Shown here in pieces: positions 32,324 to 40,464 of a DNA stretch of 42,863 nt. The DNA is from Candidatus Butyricicoccus avicola (lineage in GTDB: Bacteria > Bacillota > Clostridia > Oscillospirales > Butyricicoccaceae). The position numbers and the translations under genes were made by a program. Positions within the stretch are counted from its first letter, which is position 1, and the number at the start of each line of letters is the position of its first letter. The notes beneath the pieces are model-generated. The model was not told where the DNA came from. It made no database searches and was given only the letters and a program-made list of their open reading frames with translations. The DNA lies in the NCBI GenBank assembly GCA_019119435.1, contig DWWZ01000010.1, positions 1 through 42,863 on the forward strand, in the 5' to 3' direction.

Positions 32324-33694
32324 TTATCCCCGCTTGCTGATCGGGACATAGGGAACGTTTTTGGACAGTGGCTTAAAGGCAGGGCGGATGATGCGGCCGC
32401 CGAATGCGACTTCCTCCATCCGGTGGGCGATCCAGCCGACGATGCGGGCGGTCGCAAAGAGCGGCGTGAACATCTCCTGCGGGATACCGAGCATTTTGTA
32501 GACCAGGCCGGAATACATATCGACATTGGCGCACATGACCTTGGTATCCGCACCGCGCGCCTCGGCAAACGCACCGGGTGTGAGTTTTTCAACCAGCTCG
32601 ATGAGATTGAACTCATCGAGGTAGCCCTTCTTCTCGGCCAGCGGACGGGCTGCCGACTTGAGCGCGACCGCACGCGGGTCGCTCAGGGTGTAGATGGCGT
32701 GCCCCATGCCGTAGATCAGGCCGCTGTGATCGCCGACCTCGCCTGCGAGGATGCGGAGCAGGTACTGATAGACCTCTTCCTGGTCGGTCCAGTCCGAGAC
32801 ATTGGCCTTGATGTCCTCAAACATCTGCACGACCTTGAGGTTAGCGCCGCCATGGCGCGGGCCCTTGAGCGAGCCGACCGCGGCGGCGATCGCCGAATAG
32901 GTATCAGTGCCCGAGGAGGAGACGACGCGGGTGGCAAAGGCGGAGTTGTTGCCGCCGCCGTGCTCGGCGTGGATGATGAGGCAGCGGTCAAGCAGCTTGG
33001 CCTCCTCATCGGTGCAGGTGCCGTCCGGCCGGATGAGGTGCAGGATGTTCTCGGCCGTGGACAGCTTGGGGTCGGGCACATGCAGATACATGGACTGGCC
33101 CTCAAAATAGCGGCGGCGCGCCTGATAAGCGTGCGAGATGATGACCGGGAATTTGGCCATCAGGCTGATGCCTTGGCGCAGGATGTTTTCGGGCGAGATG
33201 TCGTCCGGGTTGGGGTCGTAGGAGTACAGCGCGAGGGTCGCGCCTGCCAGCTTGTTCATGATATCCGGGCTGGGCGCGCGCATGATCATGTCCTCGGTGA
33301 AGTTGTCAGGCAGCGCGCGCGCCTCGCCGATCATATCGGTGAAGCGGGAGAGCTGGGCGCTCGTGGGGAGCTGGCCCGAGAGCAGCAGATAGCCGACCTC
33401 GCCGAAGCCAAAGCGGTCCTCGGACTCAAAGGCGTGCAGCAGGTCATAGATGTCGATGCCGCGATAGGTCAGCTTGCCCTCGATCGGTTCACGCTCGCCC
33501 TCGTTGAGCAGATAGCCATGGACATTGCCCAGACGGGTGATGCCGGCCAGTACGCCGGTGCCGTCGGCGTTGCGCAGGCCACGCTTAACATTGTATTTGG
33601 AAAAGGTTTCTTTTTTGATCTGGTGCAGCGGGCGAAGCTGCTCGCAGATCGTATGGATCATCTCCGGATCCATGTCCTTCATCTGGTTGACCAT
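32324..33694 (-). CDS. Citrate synthase
   Basis: 456 aa from ATG 33694 (AAGGGGAT upstream); the listed 540-aa ORF reaches into the divergent spoIID gene. Catalytic stretches: HAEHGGGNNSAFATRV, GSLKGPRHGGANLKVV (catalytic His), YGMGHAIYTLSDPRA (second His), and a later Asp/Arg region. It condenses oxaloacetate and acetyl-CoA in the cytoplasm. In anaerobes like this it mainly feeds glutamate synthesis through a partial citric acid cycle; no aconitase or isocitrate dehydrogenase is nearby. Confidence 0.95.
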   Translation of the reverse strand: MVNQMKDMDPEMIHTICEQLRPLHQIKKETFSKYNVKRGLRNADGTGVLAGITRLGNVHGYLLNEGEREPIEGKLTYRGIDIYDLLHAFESEDRFGFGEVGYLLLSGQLPTSAQLSRFTDMIGEARALPDNFTEDMIMRAPSPDIMNKLAGATLALYSYDPNPDDISPENILRQGISLMAKFPVIISHAYQARRRYFEGQSMYLHVPDPKLSTAENILHLIRPDGTCTDEEAKLLDRCLIIHAEHGGGNNSAFATRVVSSSGTDTYSAIAAAVGSLKGPRHGGANLKVVQMFEDIKANVSDWTDQEEVYQYLLRILAGEVGDHSGLIYGMGHAIYTLSDPRAVALKSAARPLAEKKGYLDEFNLIELVEKLTPGAFAEARGADTKVMCANVDMYSGLVYKMLGIPQEMFTPLFATARIVGWIAHRMEEVAFGGRIIRPAFKPLSKNVPYVPISKRG

Positions 33695-33731
33695 GGCATT
33701 ATCCCCTTTTTCTTTCAGTCTATATGCATCA

Positions 33732-33760
33732 ATATTACTATTATCCTGCAAATTTGTCAA
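33732..33760 (-). promoter_or_regulatory. Promoter of citrate synthase
   Basis: Minus strand TTGACA (33760-33755), 17-base spacer, TAATAT (33737-33732). Perfect -35. No clear sigma-E site was identified for spoIID on the other strand. Confidence 0.5.
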
Positions 33761-33799
33761 TCTGCGAACTGTAAAAATGCAAAGCCAGGAGGGAGAAAA

Positions 33800-34849
33800 A
33801 TGAGAAAAGTTCTGGTCATTGGCCTGCTTCTCACGGCCGTGATCTATCTGCTGCCGGTATTTTGTGGGTTTCTGGAGGACGACGCGCCGCTGCCCATCCC
33901 GCAGGAGAGCGTGGCGGCGGATGCAGAAATTGGGGAGAGCGCCCAACCGGAGGAGGCGGAACAGACGCCCGCAGGGACGCTCGCTGCCGCGCAGGAGATC
34001 ACGGTGCTGGTAGATGGGGAGGTGCGCGAGATGGACCTGGAGGAATATGTGGTGAGCGTGGTGGCCGGCGAGATCTCACCCGATTTCCCGCAGGAGGCCA
34101 TCCGTGCGCAGGCGGTTGCAGCCCGGACCTATGCCGTCTATAAGTGCCAGGCCGGGCGGCCGGCGCAGCATGAGCAGGCCGATGTGTGCGATGACCCGGC
34201 GCACTGCGCGGCATTTGTCGACCTCAAGACCGAGGCGGCGGCGCGCTGGGGGGAGGAGGCAGCGGCAGACGAGGACGTCATCCGCCAGGCTGTCCGGGAT
34301 ACGGCCGGGCAGGTGCTGACCTATGAGGGCGCCCCGATCATTGCGGTGTTCAGTGCGGCGGCCGGGGAAAAGACCGAGCGCGCGGCCGACGTCTGGGGCA
34401 GCGATATCCCATACTTACAGAGCGTGGACAGCCCGGGCGGCGAGGCCTGTCCCAAGTACCGGGCGGCGGTCGTGCTGACAGCCGATGAGATCCGTGCCCG
34501 CGCCGATGAGACGCTGCCGTCTGCCGACCTGTCCGGCGACCCAGCAAACTGGTTCAAGGCCTCCGAACGCAGTGCAGCAGGCGGGATCATCCAGATGAAG
34601 TTCGGCGGCGTCACGGTCAAGGGTATGACCATGCGTGCGCTGCTCGGCCTCAATTCCACGAACTTTACCGTTGCCATAGATGGCGATACGCTGACCTTTA
34701 CCACAACGGGCTATGGCCACGGCGTCGGGCTGAGCCAATGGGGCGCAAAGTATGCCGCGGAGCAGGGAGAAAGCTATGCCGAGATCCTGGCGCACTATTA
34801 TCCGGGCACCGAGCTTGCGCGCCTGACCGCGCAGGACGCGGACACCTGA
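33800..34849 (+). CDS. spoIID: Stage II sporulation protein D (SpoIID), septal peptidoglycan transglycosylase
   Basis: 349 aa from ATG 33800 behind GGAGGGAG; the listed 808-aa ORF is antisense read-through. One N-terminal membrane helix (residues ~4-24), an acidic linker, then the SpoIID/LytB domain: VVAGEISPDFPQEAIRAQAVAARTYAVYK with the catalytic Glu, CDDPAHCAAF (Cys pair), VFSAAAGEKTERAADVWG, and the C-terminal GYGHGVGLSQWGAKYAA. In Bacillus it acts in the mother cell during engulfment with SpoIIM and SpoIIP. The usual FHSxSGG segment is changed to FSAAAGE here. Followed by an M23 gene, the SpoIIQ-like partner. Confidence 0.93.
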   Translation: MRKVLVIGLLLTAVIYLLPVFCGFLEDDAPLPIPQESVAADAEIGESAQPEEAEQTPAGTLAAAQEITVLVDGEVREMDLEEYVVSVVAGEISPDFPQEAIRAQAVAARTYAVYKCQAGRPAQHEQADVCDDPAHCAAFVDLKTEAAARWGEEAAADEDVIRQAVRDTAGQVLTYEGAPIIAVFSAAAGEKTERAADVWGSDIPYLQSVDSPGGEACPKYRAAVVLTADEIRARADETLPSADLSGDPANWFKASERSAAGGIIQMKFGGVTVKGMTMRALLGLNSTNFTVAIDGDTLTFTTTGYGHGVGLSQWGAKYAAEQGESYAEILAHYYPGTELARLTAQDADT

Positions 34850-34925
34850 CCGCCGGATTTCCCGGCCGGACGGGGTATAAAGCGGGAAACAGCGGCCGAT
34901 ACTATCCCTGGAGGTGTTCAGAGTT

Positions 34926-35723
34926 ATGCGCAAACAGGGATATACCGGCCAGGCAAAAAAGGCCGACCGCGGCTTTTACGTGATTTTATCGATTTGCCTG
35001 GTGGTCATTGCAGTGTCCAGCTATGTACTCTTTTTTTCGACAGGCAAGGGCCAGGCCGACCCGTCGGACACGACCGTGTACCTGCCGTCCAGCGAGCAGG
35101 CCGTGCAGACACCGGTCTCGGTGCCCGACGTAGACGTGCCCGCAGAGCCGGCCGAACCAGCTGTACAGCCGGAACCCGAGCCCGAGCCGGAACCCGCCCC
35201 GCAGCAGGCCGACCAGCCGCAGCAGACCGCTGCCGAAGCCCCTGAGCCGATCTGGGTCCGCCCGGTAGACGGCGCAGTGCTCAAGGCGTTCTCGGGCGAC
35301 GCCCTGGTCAAGGATGAGACCATGGGAGACTGGCGCGTGCACACGGGCACAGACTATGCCGCAGAATCGGGCGCGCGGGTCTATGCGGTGTCGGACGGTA
35401 CGGTCACCCAGGCGGAGATGGACGCGCAGTACGGCGGCGTGGTGGTGTTGGAGCTCACGGACGGCAAGCAGGCGGTCTATCAGTGCTTGGATGAGGAGAT
35501 GAAGGTCAGCGCGGGCGACGCGGTGCGCGCGGGCGACGTGATCGGCACGGTCGGCACGCAGGGCTACGCCGAGGCGGGCCAGGATAGCCATCTGCATCTG
35601 GAACTGTACGCGGACGGGGCCGCCATTGACCCGGAGAGCGTCCTGGGCGGCGCGCAGCAGACGGCATCCGGGGAAACGCTGGATGTCAGCCTGCCGCAGG
35701 ATGGCATTTATGTGGAGGAATAA
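34926..35723 (+). CDS. M23 (LytM) metallopeptidase, SpoIIQ-like
   Basis: 265 aa from ATG 34926 (GGAGG 11 bases upstream). Membrane helix at ~20-40, then a Pro/Glu/Gln-rich linker (~75-118), then the M23 domain. Zinc ligands look intact: VHTGTDYAA (HxGxD) and SHLHLELY (HxH). Its place right after spoIID matches the clostridial spoIID-spoIIQ arrangement, where the forespore SpoIIQ and the mother-cell SpoIIIAH link the two membranes. Active-site retention suggests a working endopeptidase, as in Clostridioides difficile SpoIIQ. Another cell-wall role cannot be excluded. Confidence 0.85.
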   Translation: MRKQGYTGQAKKADRGFYVILSICLVVIAVSSYVLFFSTGKGQADPSDTTVYLPSSEQAVQTPVSVPDVDVPAEPAEPAVQPEPEPEPEPAPQQADQPQQTAAEAPEPIWVRPVDGAVLKAFSGDALVKDETMGDWRVHTGTDYAAESGARVYAVSDGTVTQAEMDAQYGGVVVLELTDGKQAVYQCLDEEMKVSAGDAVRAGDVIGTVGTQGYAEAGQDSHLHLELYADGAAIDPESVLGGAQQTASGETLDVSLPQDGIYVEE

Positions 35724-35737
35724 CCTTGGGATACACA

Positions 35738-35768
35738 CAAAAAAGCCAGGCAGGGCCTGGCTTTTTTG
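35738..35768. terminator. Bidirectional terminator
   Basis: AAAAAAGCCAGGCAGGGCCTGGCTTTTTTG between the convergent M23 and azlD genes. Confidence 0.9.
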
Positions 35769-35790
35769 TATATGAAGTTGAGATCCTGGG

Positions 35791-36117
35791 TCAGGCAAAG
35801 ATGGCCTGCACAAGGAACATATAGAGCGCGGTGCCGCCGCAAATGCTCAGCAGCATATTGTGCTTCCATTTGTGCAGCAGGACGACGAATAGGATGGCGA
35901 TGAGCTCGGGCAGCCCATGCAGCGCGGTGGGCAGGGCGTCCTTCAGGCAGTAGACCACCAGAAGGCCGATGACCGCGTAGGGCAGGACCGTGCCCAGGTA
36001 AGAGATAAAGCGCGGCGGCCTTTTCCCCTCCGGGAACAGCAGAAAGGGAAGGAAGCGGGTCAGCATCGTACCCAGGACGACCGCCGCGATGGTCACGACG
36101 CTCTGTACAGTTGTCAT
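35791..36117 (-). CDS. azlD: AzlD family branched-chain amino acid export subunit
   Basis: 108 aa with about four membrane helices; AzlD family signature [46 protein letters not shown]. The small partner of AzlC; its start overlaps the azlC stop (ATGA). Confidence 0.93.
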   Translation of the reverse strand: MTTVQSVVTIAAVVLGTMLTRFLPFLLFPEGKRPPRFISYLGTVLPYAVIGLLVVYCLKDALPTALHGLPELIAILFVVLLHKWKHNMLLSICGGTALYMFLVQAIFA

Positions 36118-36818
36118 GAGCGAGCCTCCTCCTTTTCCTTGCGCGCAATTTTATGGCGGCCGAGCGAAAAGCACAGGACGATGAGCGCCATCGCCGGCAG
36201 CATGAAGCGATCCCCGCCAAAGAGGAGCAGGCAGACAAGCGAGCACACGATACCGGTCAGCGCCGGACGGTGGTCGTCGGCCTCCTCCCATTGGCCCACC
36301 AGCATGACCACAAAGAGGGCGGTCATCACAAATTCAATGCCGGTGGTGTCAAAGTGGATGACATAGCCGAGCAGCGCGCCCAGGGTGGCGCCGCTCACCC
36401 AATAGATATGGTTGAGCAGGGTGACAAAGAACATAAACCAGCCCCGGTCGATCTCGGGCGGCGGCGTCACTGCGCAGTTAATGGAAAAGGACTCATCGCA
36501 CATGCCGTAGATGAGATAAAATTTTTTCGGGCCGCAGTTTTTGTACTTATCCAGCATGGAGATGCCGTAAAATAGATGCCGCGCATTGACCATCAGCGCG
36601 AGCAAGAAGGCGGACAGCGGGTGGAAGGCCGATAAGAGCAGGTTGACCGTTACAAACTCCATGGAGCCTGCGAAGATGAACAGGCTCATAAACAGTGGAT
36701 AGACAAAGGGGAAGCCCTTGCTGTGCATCAGGAACCCATAGGACATGCCGAGAAAGAGAAAGCCGAAGCAGATCGGCAGCGTATAGGGCAGGGCGGCCTT
36801 GAAGGCCTGTTTTTTCAT
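36114..36818 (-). CDS. azlC: AzlC family branched-chain amino acid exporter
   Basis: 234 aa with about six to seven membrane helices. AzlC signature: [55 protein letters not shown] and [10 protein letters not shown]. With AzlD it exports branched-chain amino acids (and analogues), so it could balance the import by the liv operon 6-10 kb away. ATG 36818 lies behind AAGGGG. Confidence 0.94.
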   Translation of the reverse strand: MKKQAFKAALPYTLPICFGFLFLGMSYGFLMHSKGFPFVYPLFMSLFIFAGSMEFVTVNLLLSAFHPLSAFLLALMVNARHLFYGISMLDKYKNCGPKKFYLIYGMCDESFSINCAVTPPPEIDRGWFMFFVTLLNHIYWVSGATLGALLGYVIHFDTTGIEFVMTALFVVMLVGQWEEADDHRPALTGIVCSLVCLLLFGGDRFMLPAMALIVLCFSLGRHKIARKEKEEARS

Positions 36819-36904
36819 GGTTATGCATCCCCTTTTTGGTTCAAAATGGGCAAAGTCGGCGCCAAGCGTCAGCTATTTTATTGTATCGCCGCAGGCAAAC
36901 ACTG

Positions 36905-37738
36905 TCAAGCGCCGGCGGCGTCGGACGCCGCAGAGAACAGATAGTGTTCGCACAGATCGGCGAACGCGCCCTCAGCTGCCGGGCAGCAGATATAGTCGGC
37001 GTGCGCCTTGGCGGAGTCCGTACCGTCACCCGGGCAGGCGGCAAGGCCGGCGGCGTCCAGAAGCTGGATGTCGTTCTCATTGTCGCCAATGGCCAGCGTG
37101 CGCGCTGGGTCCAGCCCCAGGCGCGCGCACAGGGTGCTAAGCGCCGCGCCCTTGTCGATGCCGCGCGCATAGCAGTCAATATAGTTGTCGTGGCTGCGAT
37201 GCCACTGATACCGCGGGTCCTGGTCGGCCGACAGGATGGGCATGGCGCGCGCGATGTCGTCCAGCGGGCCGTTTAGGACGATCTTGTTCATGGGCTTGTA
37301 AATGACCTGCTTGAGGTCGGGCACCTCCACCAGCGGATAGCGCAGCAGGCGGGCCTCGTTTTCGAGCAGGTCGGTGCGCCGGGAGACATACATCTTGCCG
37401 TCCATAGGCAGGACGAAGGGCAGGCCGAGCGGGGCGTAGCGGTCAAACAGCTCACATAGGGTATCGACCGACAGCATGCCGGTCATATCGTTTTCCTGGG
37501 TGCGCACATCATAGATGCCCGCGCCGCCCGAGTGGATGATATAGGAAAAGTACGGCCACAGACCCAGATGGTCAAGCGCCGGCGCGACTGCATCCAGTTC
37601 ACGGCCGGTGGCAATGGCGCAGGGGATGCCGCACACATGCAGCCTCTCCAGCATGGCGCGGTCGCGTGCGCAGATGTGCGCACGGTCATAGAAGAGCGTA
37701 CCGTCCAGGTCGGTTACGACGAGATCGAAGCAGGGCAT
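36905..37738 (-). CDS. Cof-type HAD-IIB phosphatase
   Basis: 277 aa. HAD motifs: VVTDLDGTLFY (motif I), AIATGRE (motif II), KGAALSTL (motif III Lys) and AIGDNENDIQLL (motif IV). The cap region lies in between (~80-190). Cytoplasmic phosphatase of small phosphorylated molecules, often sugar phosphates or flavin precursors; the exact substrate is not visible. ATG 37738 follows AGGAGG. Confidence 0.92.
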   Translation of the reverse strand: MPCFDLVVTDLDGTLFYDRAHICARDRAMLERLHVCGIPCAIATGRELDAVAPALDHLGLWPYFSYIIHSGGAGIYDVRTQENDMTGMLSVDTLCELFDRYAPLGLPFVLPMDGKMYVSRRTDLLENEARLLRYPLVEVPDLKQVIYKPMNKIVLNGPLDDIARAMPILSADQDPRYQWHRSHDNYIDCYARGIDKGAALSTLCARLGLDPARTLAIGDNENDIQLLDAAGLAACPGDGTDSAKAHADYICCPAAEGAFADLCEHYLFSAASDAAGA

Positions 37739-37927
37739 AAAAATAGCCTCCTGGTGAAAATTTGATTGTCTGCTTTTATGATACAGGCACGCAAAGGCAA
37801 AGTCAATCGCGCGAAATCAACAGAATTCCCAGAGAGTTTACAAATCTGCGTTGCATTTTGGACAGAATTCTGGTACCATCTAGAAAGAAGAAGCGAAGAA
37901 CAAAATTGTCAAAGAGAGGGTTTCAAT

Positions 37928-38413
37928 TTGGAAAGTTTATTTACCTGGCTGGAGGCTGCCGGTAAGGAAACCGCGCTGTTTCTGGTCTCTATGCTGCCGC
38001 TTGTGGAGCTGCGCGGTGCGGTCCCGCTGGGCATCGCCGCCGGTATGTCCTGGCTGGAGGTGCTTCCCATCTGCTACTTGGGCAATCTGCTGCCAATCCC
38101 GTTTCTGCTGCTGTTTGCCGAGCGCCTTTTGGATTGGCTTGCCCGCCAGCCGCTGTTTCGCAAGCCGGCAACTTGGTACCTTGGCAAGCTCAACAGCAAG
38201 AAGGGCGAGATCACCAAATATGCCAAGTGGGGCCTTTTTATCTTTGTAGCCATCCCGCTGCCAGGCACGGGCGCCTGGTCGGGGGCGGCGATTGCGGCGC
38301 TGCTCAAGATGCCGCCGATCCGTGCGTTTTTTTCTATTGCGGCGGGCGTCGTCGCCGCTGGGCTGATTATGGCCGTCGCCTCGTCGGGGGTTGTGACACT
38401 GTTCACGATGTAA
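37928..38413 (+). CDS. Small multidrug export protein family (DUF, Sm_multidrug_ex)
   Basis: 161 aa if started at TTG 37928, eight bases after GAGAGGG; this gives MESLFTWLEAAGKETALFLVSMLPLVELRGAVPLG, matching the family's normal N-terminus. The listed ORF (37766) adds 54 residues from the promoter region. Membrane protein with about four helices and the family motifs MLPLVELRGAVPLGIAAG, GNLLPIPFLLLF, and FVAIPLPGTGAWSGA. Named for one reported drug-export phenotype; true role unclear. Confidence 0.85.
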   Translation: MESLFTWLEAAGKETALFLVSMLPLVELRGAVPLGIAAGMSWLEVLPICYLGNLLPIPFLLLFAERLLDWLARQPLFRKPATWYLGKLNSKKGEITKYAKWGLFIFVAIPLPGTGAWSGAAIAALLKMPPIRAFFSIAAGVVAAGLIMAVASSGVVTLFTM

Positions 38414-38442
38414 CGGGATCTATATATCAAAATATCAAAAGG

Positions 38443-38472
38443 AAAAAGGAGCAGGGAAACCTGCTCCTTTTT
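38443..38472. terminator. Bidirectional terminator
   Basis: AAAAAGGAGCAGGGAAACCTGCTCCTTTTT between the convergent export-family gene and the unknown gene. Confidence 0.92.
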
Positions 38473-38481
38473 GAGAATCGG

Positions 38482-39111
38482 TCAGACTTTTCGCAAGACC
38501 AGGCGGCAGCCGTGCCGCCAAAACAGTGGGGTAATCCGGGTCATCAAACGCTCGGGTGTCACGTCGGCCGTAGCTTCAAGCTCAAGCATTGGGCGACCGG
38601 AAAGATAGTCCATCCGCAGCCGGCTGAGGCCGTGGGACAGGTACCAGAGGCATGCGCCATACGGCATTGCAGCCAGTTTGGACAACAGGATACGCTGCGG
38701 CACATAGCAGAGGACGTGGAAGGCGCTGTCCGGGTCAAACAGCATGGCGCTGAGCAGGTCAAGGGGAAGGCAGCTCCCCGGATACAACAGGAACGATGGG
38801 CTGCCGGCGTCGCGCACAACCAGGCCAAACGCTTCCGCGCAGCCAGCCAGAAGCGGTGCATCCGGGTGATCGGGCGTGGCGCACTGGAAATGGATGAGCA
38901 CCGGCCGGCCATCTGTCATCATGGACAGGATTTCCAAGATCATGGGGACGGCACGCTGCTGGGAGTCAGGGGCAAAAAATTGTTCGTACAAGTAAGGGCG
39001 CAGCGTGAACTGCTGCCGGCCCCTGGCGGCCTCGGCGAGCAGCACCCAGCAGGTACGAAACCGCGCACGCTGTGCTTCGGTCAGATTTTCGTCAATACAG
39101 TCGTTGCGCAT
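38482..39111 (-). CDS. Unrecognised 209-residue cytoplasmic protein
   Basis: 209 aa. GAGGAGGG precedes ATG 39111, the codon use is like its neighbours, and a terminator follows, so it is a real gene. No signal peptide or membrane helix is evident. It is mixed alpha/beta with several Cys (for example DVTPERLMTRITPLFWRHGCRLVLRKV at the end) and hydrophobic segments such as RPVLIHFQCATPDHPDAPLLAGCAEAFGLVV. A sensor or acetyltransferase-like fold is possible but I cannot name a family. Confidence 0.75.
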   Translation of the reverse strand: MRNDCIDENLTEAQRARFRTCWVLLAEAARGRQQFTLRPYLYEQFFAPDSQQRAVPMILEILSMMTDGRPVLIHFQCATPDHPDAPLLAGCAEAFGLVVRDAGSPSFLLYPGSCLPLDLLSAMLFDPDSAFHVLCYVPQRILLSKLAAMPYGACLWYLSHGLSRLRMDYLSGRPMLELEATADVTPERLMTRITPLFWRHGCRLVLRKV

Positions 39112-39240
39112 TGGGATTCCCTCCTCGTTGGCACAGATGTCTGGATAATTCCATTATAGGGGCTGTGCCGTGGAAAAGCAAGACAAAGGGGACCGCGCAG
39201 AAGAGCAGCCTGGACGATACAAAAAACATGGGCAAGTCCC

Positions 39241-39268
39241 TTGACAATTGGGAAATCCGGTGTATAAT
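39241..39268 (+). promoter_or_regulatory. Consensus promoter of tRNA-Ala
   Basis: TTGACA (39241-39246), 16-base spacer, TATAAT (39263-39268): both hexamers are perfect sigma-A consensus. Confidence 0.85.
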
Positions 39269-39310
39269 TAAATACTGTCGAGAGCAATTTTGGCAAAAAT
39301 TTTTATAGAT

Positions 39311-39386
39311 GGGCCTGTAGCTCAGTTGGGAGAGCGTTCGGTTCGCATCCGAGAGGTCAAGGGTTCGAATCCCTCCAGGTCCACCA
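39311..39386 (+). tRNA. tRNA-Ala, anticodon CGC
   Basis: 76 bases including encoded CCA. The acceptor stem GGGCCTG / CAGGTCC holds a G3-T70 pair, the classic alanine identity element. D-arm GCTC...GAGC, anticodon arm TTCGG-TTCGCAT-CCGAG with anticodon CGC (codon GCG), T-loop TTCGAAT, discriminator A. The T-stem AAGGG/CCCTC has an A-C mismatch at its base. The ORFs listed across this gene in both strands are tRNA artefacts. Confidence 0.93.
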
Positions 39387-39399
39387 CTTTCTGTAAAAT

Positions 39400-39427
39400 C
39401 CCCGCCTGTTTTCAGGCGGGGCTTTTT
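39400..39427 (+). terminator. Terminator after tRNA-Ala
   Basis: CCCCGCCTGTTTTCAGGCGGGGCTTTTT, 14 bases after the tRNA. Confidence 0.92.
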
Positions 39428-39763
39428 GTCGTTATGCGGCATTTGGCAGCAATCTATCCAGGAAACGGCGGAGCCGAAGGGGAGAGGCGGCTGAAAAGGC
39501 CGCATTCGATACAAAAAGAGGAATCGGATCCGTCCAAAGGTGGTCCCGGTCAACAAAAAATGTTTCTCTGCCCTGAATTTGGCGCCGGTCGATCGGATGT
39601 ATCTGTGCGAATGGGCCGGGTTTCCCTGCCAAAAAGGCCAGCAGCCTTTTCTATTCGGAAGAGAACCGGCGGGGCGCCCAGGTTTGTGGCCGGTCTTGAT
39701 TCTTTTTCCAGATATCGTTATAATTTGAGTCAGAGAAACCGGCAAGAAAGAAGGCCATCTGCC
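39428..39763. other. Gap of about 335 bases without a recognised gene
   Basis: Between the tRNA terminator and the esterase start. No convincing ORF, strong promoter or repeat; the listed ORFs here are short and have no family resemblance. A possible esterase promoter near 39700-39727 is weak. Confidence 0.5.
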
Positions 39764-40438
39764 ATGACGCAATGCACCATAGCGAAAAAAAGAGTCTCGG
39801 TCTATCCAAGTGCGGCCCCAAACAAGCCGGTCCTCTATCTGCACACGTATGCAGACGAGGGGGATGCGGCGTATCGGGCCATGCAACAGGCCGGCTGCCC
39901 GGATTTTACCCTGATTGCAATCAGCGGGTTGGACTGGAACCGGGATATGGCGCCGTGGGATATCCCGCCGGTGACGGGGCAGGGCATGCCCTGTACCGGG
40001 GGCGCGGACGCATACCTGCGGTGCCTGCTCCAAGAGATCCTGCCAGAAGCCGAGCGGGCCGTCCGGGGCCGGGTACCGTGGCGAGGGATCGCCGGCTATT
40101 CACTGGGCGGCCTGTTCGCACTCTATGCGCTCTGCCGCAGCGATTGCTTTGCACGTGCGGCCAGCATGTCGGGATCGCTCTGGTTCCCGAATTTTTCGGC
40201 CTATATCCAGGCACACGGCATGCAAAATCATCCGTCGCACGTATATTTTTCGCTGGGAAGCAAGGAGAGCAAGGCACGGAACCGATATTTGCGCACCGTC
40301 CGGCAGAACACCGAGGCGATTGAGGCGTTTTATCGCAGCCAAGGCGTGGATACGGCATTGGCGATCCACCCCGGCGGCCACAATCAAGACGTGCCCGCCC
40401 GCATTGCGGCGGGCCTGGCTTGGCTTTTGCAGCGATGA
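39764..40438 (+). CDS. Alpha/beta-hydrolase esterase
   Basis: 224 aa from ATG 39764, behind GAAAGAAGG; the listed 382-aa ORF wrongly includes the tRNA. Catalytic features: nucleophile elbow GYSLGG (Ser ~116), and GGHNQDV near the C-terminus for the His. The fold matches the esterase D / IroE-like group of serine hydrolases (for example SMSGSLWFPNF after the elbow, and YFSLGSKESKA). No signal peptide. It may act on acylated siderophores, S-formylglutathione-like or plant-derived esters; not decided by sequence. It precedes the radical SAM gene by 26 bases and is likely co-transcribed. Confidence 0.85.
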   Translation: MTQCTIAKKRVSVYPSAAPNKPVLYLHTYADEGDAAYRAMQQAGCPDFTLIAISGLDWNRDMAPWDIPPVTGQGMPCTGGADAYLRCLLQEILPEAERAVRGRVPWRGIAGYSLGGLFALYALCRSDCFARAASMSGSLWFPNFSAYIQAHGMQNHPSHVYFSLGSKESKARNRYLRTVRQNTEAIEAFYRSQGVDTALAIHPGGHNQDVPARIAAGLAWLLQR

Positions 40439-40464
40439 AGCGATGAGAAGAGAGGATAACGAAA

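Noticed and set aside
39092-40033. 313-aa minus-strand ORF containing GGIRTLDLSDANRTLSQLSYRP
   Set aside because: This is the antisense translation of tRNA-Ala and flanking non-coding DNA, a common false hypothetical protein.
39290-40438. 382-aa plus-strand ORF beginning GPVAQLGERSVRIREVKGSNPSRST
   Set aside because: The first part is the well-known translation artefact of a tRNA gene. The real esterase begins at ATG 39764.
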